In this document: piece by piece, positions 32,801-35,696 of the stretch
Numbering within the stretch: position 1 is the stretch's first letter
How the letters are laid out: every line of letters begins with the position of its first letter
Source: Coprobacillus sp. CAG:698
GTDB taxonomy: Bacteria > Bacillota_I > Bacilli_A > ML615J-28 > CAG-698
Assembly: GCA_000431235.1 (NCBI GenBank)
Contig: HF988732.1
Span: forward strand, 136,405 to 172,100
Direction of reading: 5' to 3'
DNA: 35,696 nucleotides
The notes under the pieces: generated by a model
What the model was told of the DNA's origin: nothing
Databases searched by the model: none
Seen by the model: only the letters and a program-made list of their open reading frames with translations
Translations under genes and position numbers: made by a program

Positions 32801-34376
32801 CTTAGGATTTAAAGGTGACAAAGTTCCAGATATTGATTTGAATTTCTCTGGTGAATATCAAGCTAAAGCACATGCGTTCTGCCGTGAAATATTTGGTGTT
32901 GAAAATACATTTAGAGGTGGAACTATTGGAACGATTGCTAAAAGAACTGCAGAAAATTACATCAAAGATTATTATATAAAGCGTGGTAAAGTACTAAGAA
33001 ATTGTGAAATTGAAGGCATGACTGAAAATATAATGAGTATTAAGAGACAAACTGGTCAACATCCTGGTGGAATTGTAGTTGTACCAAAAGGAATTGACAT
33101 TAACGAAGTTACTCCTGTTCAATATCCTGCTGATGATATTACAAGTGATTGGAAAACAACCCATGTTGATTATCATAAATTTGAAGCTAACCTTCTTAAA
33201 CTTGATATTTTAGGTCATGATGATCCAACAATGATGCGTTATCTTATGAATTTTGTAGATGAAAATCCAAATGAATTCCCATTTACAAAAGTAGAAGATA
33301 TACCATTAAATGATGAGAATGTTTTAAAGATGTTTTCAGGTATAGATGTTTTAGGAGTAACTTATGATCAAGTACTTTCTAAAATCGCCTCTACTGGGCT
33401 TCCTGAGTTCGGAACTAGTTTAACTAAAAATATGCTTTGTGAGATAAGACCAACAACTATTTCGGATTTAATTCGTATATCAGGATTAAGTCACGGTACA
33501 GACGTATGGAGTGGTAACGCTCGAGATTATTTTCTTGGGAAAAGACCAGGGTATGATCCAATTCCTATTTCTGAACTTATATGTTGTCGTGATGATATTA
33601 TGGTTAAATTGATTGAAACAGGATTACCACCACAAAACGCTTTCAAAATAATGGAAGCAGTACGTAAAGGTCGAGGATTATCGCCAGAAAATGAAGCTTT
33701 GATGATAAAATTTGGCGTTCCAGAGTGGTATATTGATTGTTGCAAAAAGATCAAGTATTTGTTCCCAAAAGCTCATGCCACTGCTTATGTTATTATGGCA
33801 CTACGTATAGCATGGTTTAAGTTTTACAAACCATTATACTTCTATTCAGGATTTTTCTCAAAACGTAGTGATTTCTTTGAAGTTGATACACTTCAAGGAG
33901 GATTTGATAGTATCAAAGCTCGTGTTGAAGAACTTGAAAAGAAATATGGTAATTATGATGATACTGGTGATGATGACGATTCTAATCAATCAGTAAAAGA
34001 AGATAGTGGTGGTGGCAGTGCTGTCAAAGAAAAAAGACTTCTAAATGTCTTAAGGGTTGCCTTAGAAATGGTTTCTCGTGGCTATAGTTTTATCGGTGTG
34101 GATATTAATAAATCAGATGCTGTAAATTTTAAAATTGAAGGTAATTCATTAATTATCCCATTTGTTGCAATTGACTCGTTTGGAGAGAATACAGCTAAAC
34201 AATTAGTTCAAAGAAGAGGTAATGAACCATTTACTTCTCGCAGAGATGCTGAACGTAGAGGCCACATTTCTAATTCGTTGTTTGAAAAATTATATCAATT
34301 TGGAGCCTTTGATGGTCTACCATTAGATGATGAAATTGGAATTTTTAAATTCTTAAATGATGATGACAAAAACTAA
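29808..34376 (+). CDS. polC: DNA polymerase III alpha subunit, Gram-positive PolC type
   Basis: This 1522-residue replicative polymerase carries its own proofreading exonuclease. An N-terminal domain (1-220) precedes the OB-fold (about 235-335). The PHP domain begins at VELHAHSKMT and is split by the DEDDh exonuclease (D433 and E435 in YDLETTG, GHNVTFD, then HRAENDA). A zinc-finger region (VCPKCHF and KECPYCHE) precedes the polymerase core, whose catalytic pair is D1008/D1010 in PDIDLNFSGEY, with GTIGTIAKRTAENY and GQHPGGIVVVP after it. The C-terminal HhH and OB-like parts follow. Two oddities stand out. The PHP motif usually written TDH is TDK here (K379). An acidic, Gly-rich insertion occupies about 1382-1409, so the protein is longer than the usual ~1440. 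GAGGT precedes the ATG. Confidence 0.96.
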   Translation: MRDVALNKLLQLIHYSPSKNFEEATVRNVEFISSSKTINLYIVIKKVVPITEILEFNDNLKQGMIKIGACLNINITYEYENKVINAELLKEYYEYTLNILKNRKVIFLSLDKFQVEFKDNEAIIYVGGDSDVELIEPLFRFVQKSIEALGITFTNFTVKINESIVSIDETIKESAIDDLNMAITNSKNSVSHKDSKEQVKIYKPEKRKSHINGNPNSISEIPSTEEKLVEYKQLKGSTYFLIEGIVKTSKLTITKTGYKIFDATVVDKTGAIQIKTFITEGKGESQEFYEHKVSKDNKVRVYGLASYDTFARDVVIKIFEIISYGEYKVSEEHTDNSRIKRVELHAHSKMTFLDSVLPIDKYAKRAKEYGHSAIALTDKNTVQGLGELSKITKDLGIKPIYGIEANYINEKYLYPALSDHDIPLADATFVVYDLETTGINTTYNEIIEIGARKVKHGAVIGEFTSLVNPKRLIPSDVCKLTNISNDDVRNAPFIEEVLPKFLAFIDGCILVGHNVTFDNGQLYHNLKEQGLYKGLIPTIDTMQLARAKYSSILKKYGLEDLVKAFNITLDGHHRAENDAVATTEIFIKMYNDLINDGIDNYNKINSLVNIDEMYKLIHPYHITMLAKNRTGLVNLNRLVTDAHCNHLAKTPRFMRNVIEKHREGLLIGSSCIHGEVFEMALNKDYEDLLDVIDFYDYIEVQPLTCYSSLIELKRDEMTYEKLQNVVNRIIKAAKEKNKLVVATGDVHELDVEDRIYRNIIYDKPLIGGGIHELNGVDNLPDTHYRNTEEMLSEFSYLNHDLAYEIVVTNTNKINDMIESYNLFPDKLFAPGDDFMAEFGIPSALEDLEKITYEVANNRYGRNGLPQIIVDRLNKELGSIKTYSYGSIYYIAYLLVKHSREAGYVVGSRGSVGSSLVATFMRITEVNSLPPHYVCPKCHFTAFKYTKEQIEKYNPTKEELDLQDELWKYDSGLDLPPKECPYCHEIMTGDGCNIPFETFLGFKGDKVPDIDLNFSGEYQAKAHAFCREIFGVENTFRGGTIGTIAKRTAENYIKDYYIKRGKVLRNCEIEGMTENIMSIKRQTGQHPGGIVVVPKGIDINEVTPVQYPADDITSDWKTTHVDYHKFEANLLKLDILGHDDPTMMRYLMNFVDENPNEFPFTKVEDIPLNDENVLKMFSGIDVLGVTYDQVLSKIASTGLPEFGTSLTKNMLCEIRPTTISDLIRISGLSHGTDVWSGNARDYFLGKRPGYDPIPISELICCRDDIMVKLIETGLPPQNAFKIMEAVRKGRGLSPENEALMIKFGVPEWYIDCCKKIKYLFPKAHATAYVIMALRIAWFKFYKPLYFYSGFFSKRSDFFEVDTLQGGFDSIKARVEELEKKYGNYDDTGDDDDSNQSVKEDSGGGSAVKEKRLLNVLRVALEMVSRGYSFIGVDINKSDAVNFKIEGNSLIIPFVAIDSFGENTAKQLVQRRGNEPFTSRRDAERRGHISNSLFEKLYQFGAFDGLPLDDEIGIFKFLNDDDKN

Positions 34377-34403
34377 AAATGTGTATTAATTATTATAAAA
34401 TAA

Positions 34404-34432
34404 TTGCATAAAATGTATTAAAATGATATAAT
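34404..34432 (+). promoter_or_regulatory. Promoter of the Bax-inhibitor-1/aroQ unit
   Basis: TTGCAT (34404-34409) and TATAAT (34427-34432) are 17 bases apart, and TGA directly precedes the -10. Confidence 0.7.
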
Positions 34433-34454
34433 ATAATAAAGTGAGGTGTTTATT

Positions 34455-35189
34455 ATGCGTTTTGGAAGTTCAAATTATGTATTCAAAAAAATACTTAATG
34501 ACGATCAAATATCAGAAAATTATGAATCATGTACATACAAAGGAATATCATTAAAAGTAATTTACTTTTTACTTATGACTGTACTTGGAGCAGGACTAGG
34601 AATATTCTTAGCATTAACTTATCCAAGTATGTTTGTTATATTAGCAGTATCAAGTGGAATGGTAACATTAATCTCTTCAATAGTAGCTTTGCTTTCTATT
34701 CGTCTATCAAAAGTGTTTGGAACAATTTATTGTTTATTTGAAGGATTAACATTAGGTGTATTATCATACATTGTAACACAACTAGTAAGTGGTGCAGTTG
34801 GGGTTGCTTTGCTCTCAACAATAGCCGTCTTTGGAGTGTGTGCTTTCTTATTTGTTAGTAATGTTGTAAAAGTAAATAGTAAATTCTTAAGATTCTTGAC
34901 AATGTTTGTTATTTCATACATATTCTTTGCTCTCGTTTTAATGATAATGCAAATGTTTGGTTATGAAATGAATTTAGGATTGAATTTGCTCGTTAGTGCT
35001 ATATCAATCTTTATTGCATCTTTATATTTATTCTTTGACTTAGAAAATATAAGACAAGTTGTTCAAGGTCAATATCCAAAGCAATATGAATGGTACGCTG
35101 CATTTGGTTTATCATTTACATTAATTTGGTTATATGTAGAAATATTACGAATTGCTATTGTTATTTTATCAAAAGCAAATGATAGATAA
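34455..35189 (+). CDS. Bax inhibitor-1 family membrane protein
   Basis: This 244-residue integral membrane protein of the BI-1/YccA (UPF0005) family has seven hydrophobic segments between about residues 30 and 240. The diagnostic C-terminal block LENIRQVVQGQYP, then YEWYAAFGLSFTLIW, is clear, with acidic and basic residues near its pore-lining helix. Bacterial relatives such as YetJ act as pH-sensitive calcium leak channels, but ion transport by this protein is an inference. The ATG at 34455 is preferred, with GTGAGGTG upstream; a GTG three codons earlier overlaps that site. aroQ begins 3 bases after its stop. Confidence 0.88.
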   Translation: MRFGSSNYVFKKILNDDQISENYESCTYKGISLKVIYFLLMTVLGAGLGIFLALTYPSMFVILAVSSGMVTLISSIVALLSIRLSKVFGTIYCLFEGLTLGVLSYIVTQLVSGAVGVALLSTIAVFGVCAFLFVSNVVKVNSKFLRFLTMFVISYIFFALVLMIMQMFGYEMNLGLNLLVSAISIFIASLYLFFDLENIRQVVQGQYPKQYEWYAAFGLSFTLIWLYVEILRIAIVILSKANDR

Positions 35190-35192
35190 TAA

Positions 35193-35627
35193 ATGAGAAT
35201 TCTTGTAATTAATGGTCCTAATTTAAATCTATTAGGCTATAGAGAAAAAGAAATTTATGGAAAAGAAACTTATAGTGATTTAAAGAAATATATCAAAAAT
35301 GTTTCAAATAAACTAGACGTTACTTCAAAGGTAGTTCAAACTAATTATGAAGGTAAAATAGTTGATTATTTACATTATGCCTTTAAGAAACATTATGATG
35401 GAATTTGTTTGAATCCAGGCGCATATACTCATTATTCTTACGCGATATATGATGCTATCAAATCTATAAATATTCCTGTTGTTGAAGTGCATTTATCAGA
35501 TATCAATACTAGAGAAGATTTTCGTAAAGTGTCTGTTATAAGAAGTGCTTGTGTGAAAACAATAATGGGTAAGCATTTTGAAGGATATCAAGAAGCAATT
35601 GAGTATATTAAAAATCTTAATAATTAG
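35193..35627 (+). CDS. aroQ: Type II 3-dehydroquinate dehydratase
   Basis: This 144-residue enzyme converts 3-dehydroquinate to 3-dehydroshikimate, the third step of the shikimate pathway. The flexible lid and catalytic residues are in NGPNLNLLGYREKEIYG (Arg and Tyr). NPGAYTHYSYAIYDAI and EVHLSDINTREDFR give the Asn, His and Arg of the active site. Length matches the family, which forms dodecamers. Type II dehydratases are cytosolic. The gene follows the BI-1 gene closely, without its own clear promoter or strong ribosome binding site, so it is probably read from the same transcript. A terminator follows. Confidence 0.95.
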   Translation: MRILVINGPNLNLLGYREKEIYGKETYSDLKKYIKNVSNKLDVTSKVVQTNYEGKIVDYLHYAFKKHYDGICLNPGAYTHYSYAIYDAIKSINIPVVEVHLSDINTREDFRKVSVIRSACVKTIMGKHFEGYQEAIEYIKNLNN

Positions 35628-35632
35628 AATTT

Positions 35633-35674
35633 AAAGACTAGTATTCATACTAATTGTATGAACTAGTCTTTTTT
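35633..35674 (+). terminator. Terminator after aroQ
   Basis: Arms 35633-35650 and 35656-35671 pair over 16 positions with a two-base bulge (AT) in the left arm. The loop is TAATT and a T run (35669-35674) ends it. Confidence 0.85.
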
Positions 35675-35677
35675 AAA

Positions 35678-35696
35678 TTGACATATATATATATAT
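35678..35696 (+). promoter_or_regulatory. Start of a downstream promoter (consensus -35, cut by window edge)
   Basis: A perfect TTGACA (35678-35683) follows the aroQ terminator. The window then ends in alternating TA, before a -10 box could be confirmed. Confidence 0.45.

Noticed and set aside
35684..35696. TA-alternating run as a repeat or origin element
   Set aside because: It is only 13 bases long and cut by the window edge; it most likely is the spacer of the promoter begun by TTGACA.

Overview
The window is strongly AT-rich and coding-dense. It carries a Gram-positive type PolC, GGAGG-type ribosome binding sites, promoters with near-consensus TATAAT boxes (often preceded by TGn) and AT-rich hairpin terminators. 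This points to a low-GC Bacillota, probably a Bacilli/Erysipelotrichia-like lineage near the Mollicutes. TGG is used for Trp and TGA ends recD and the phosphatase gene, so code 11 applies, not the Mollicutes code 4. The taxon is an inference from these traits.

Region by region: (1) 3-230 is the end of a cell-surface protein. (2) 363-4510 is an operon for a CDF cation exporter, a phosphoglucomutase/phosphomannomutase and an M24B Xaa-Pro aminopeptidase. (3) 4656-12592 is a tightly coupled recC-recB-recD operon. The proteins match the RecBCD type, not the AddAB type usual in Bacillota. (4) 12688-15512 is an unrecognised four-gene unit: a secreted beta-rich protein, a membrane-anchored extracytoplasmic protein, a small ABC ATPase and a small ABC-2-like permease. 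(5) 15520-18989 is a queuosine-related unit. A preQ1-I riboswitch, whose pseudoknot contains the Shine-Dalgarno sequence, precedes a queT transporter gene with a one-base frameshift. Then come a membrane protein, a PhoA-type alkaline phosphatase and queH with an unusual N-terminal extension. (6) 19007-24519, minus strand, is an accessory stretch: DUF362 protein, cytidine deaminase-like protein, a small membrane protein, a transglutaminase-like protein, two GNAT acetyltransferases, three broken genes (a lipoprotein, a pyridoxamine-phosphate-oxidase-like protein and a DUF6440-like protein), a short direct repeat, a 39-codon small ORF and tRNA-Arg(TCG). (7) 24644-29559 holds a HAD phosphatase and a 1385-residue lipoprotein with Ig-like repeats and a phosphodiester glycosidase domain. 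(8) 29808-35627 holds polC, a Bax inhibitor-1 family membrane protein and aroQ. The window ends just after a consensus -35 box.

How the parts fit: the queuosine genes fit preQ1 uptake with completion of queuosine on tRNA by QueH. RecBCD would process double-strand ends. The four-gene ABC unit is the best candidate for an undescribed system. The other recurring theme is one-base indels in A/T runs of small genes, while the long genes are intact.
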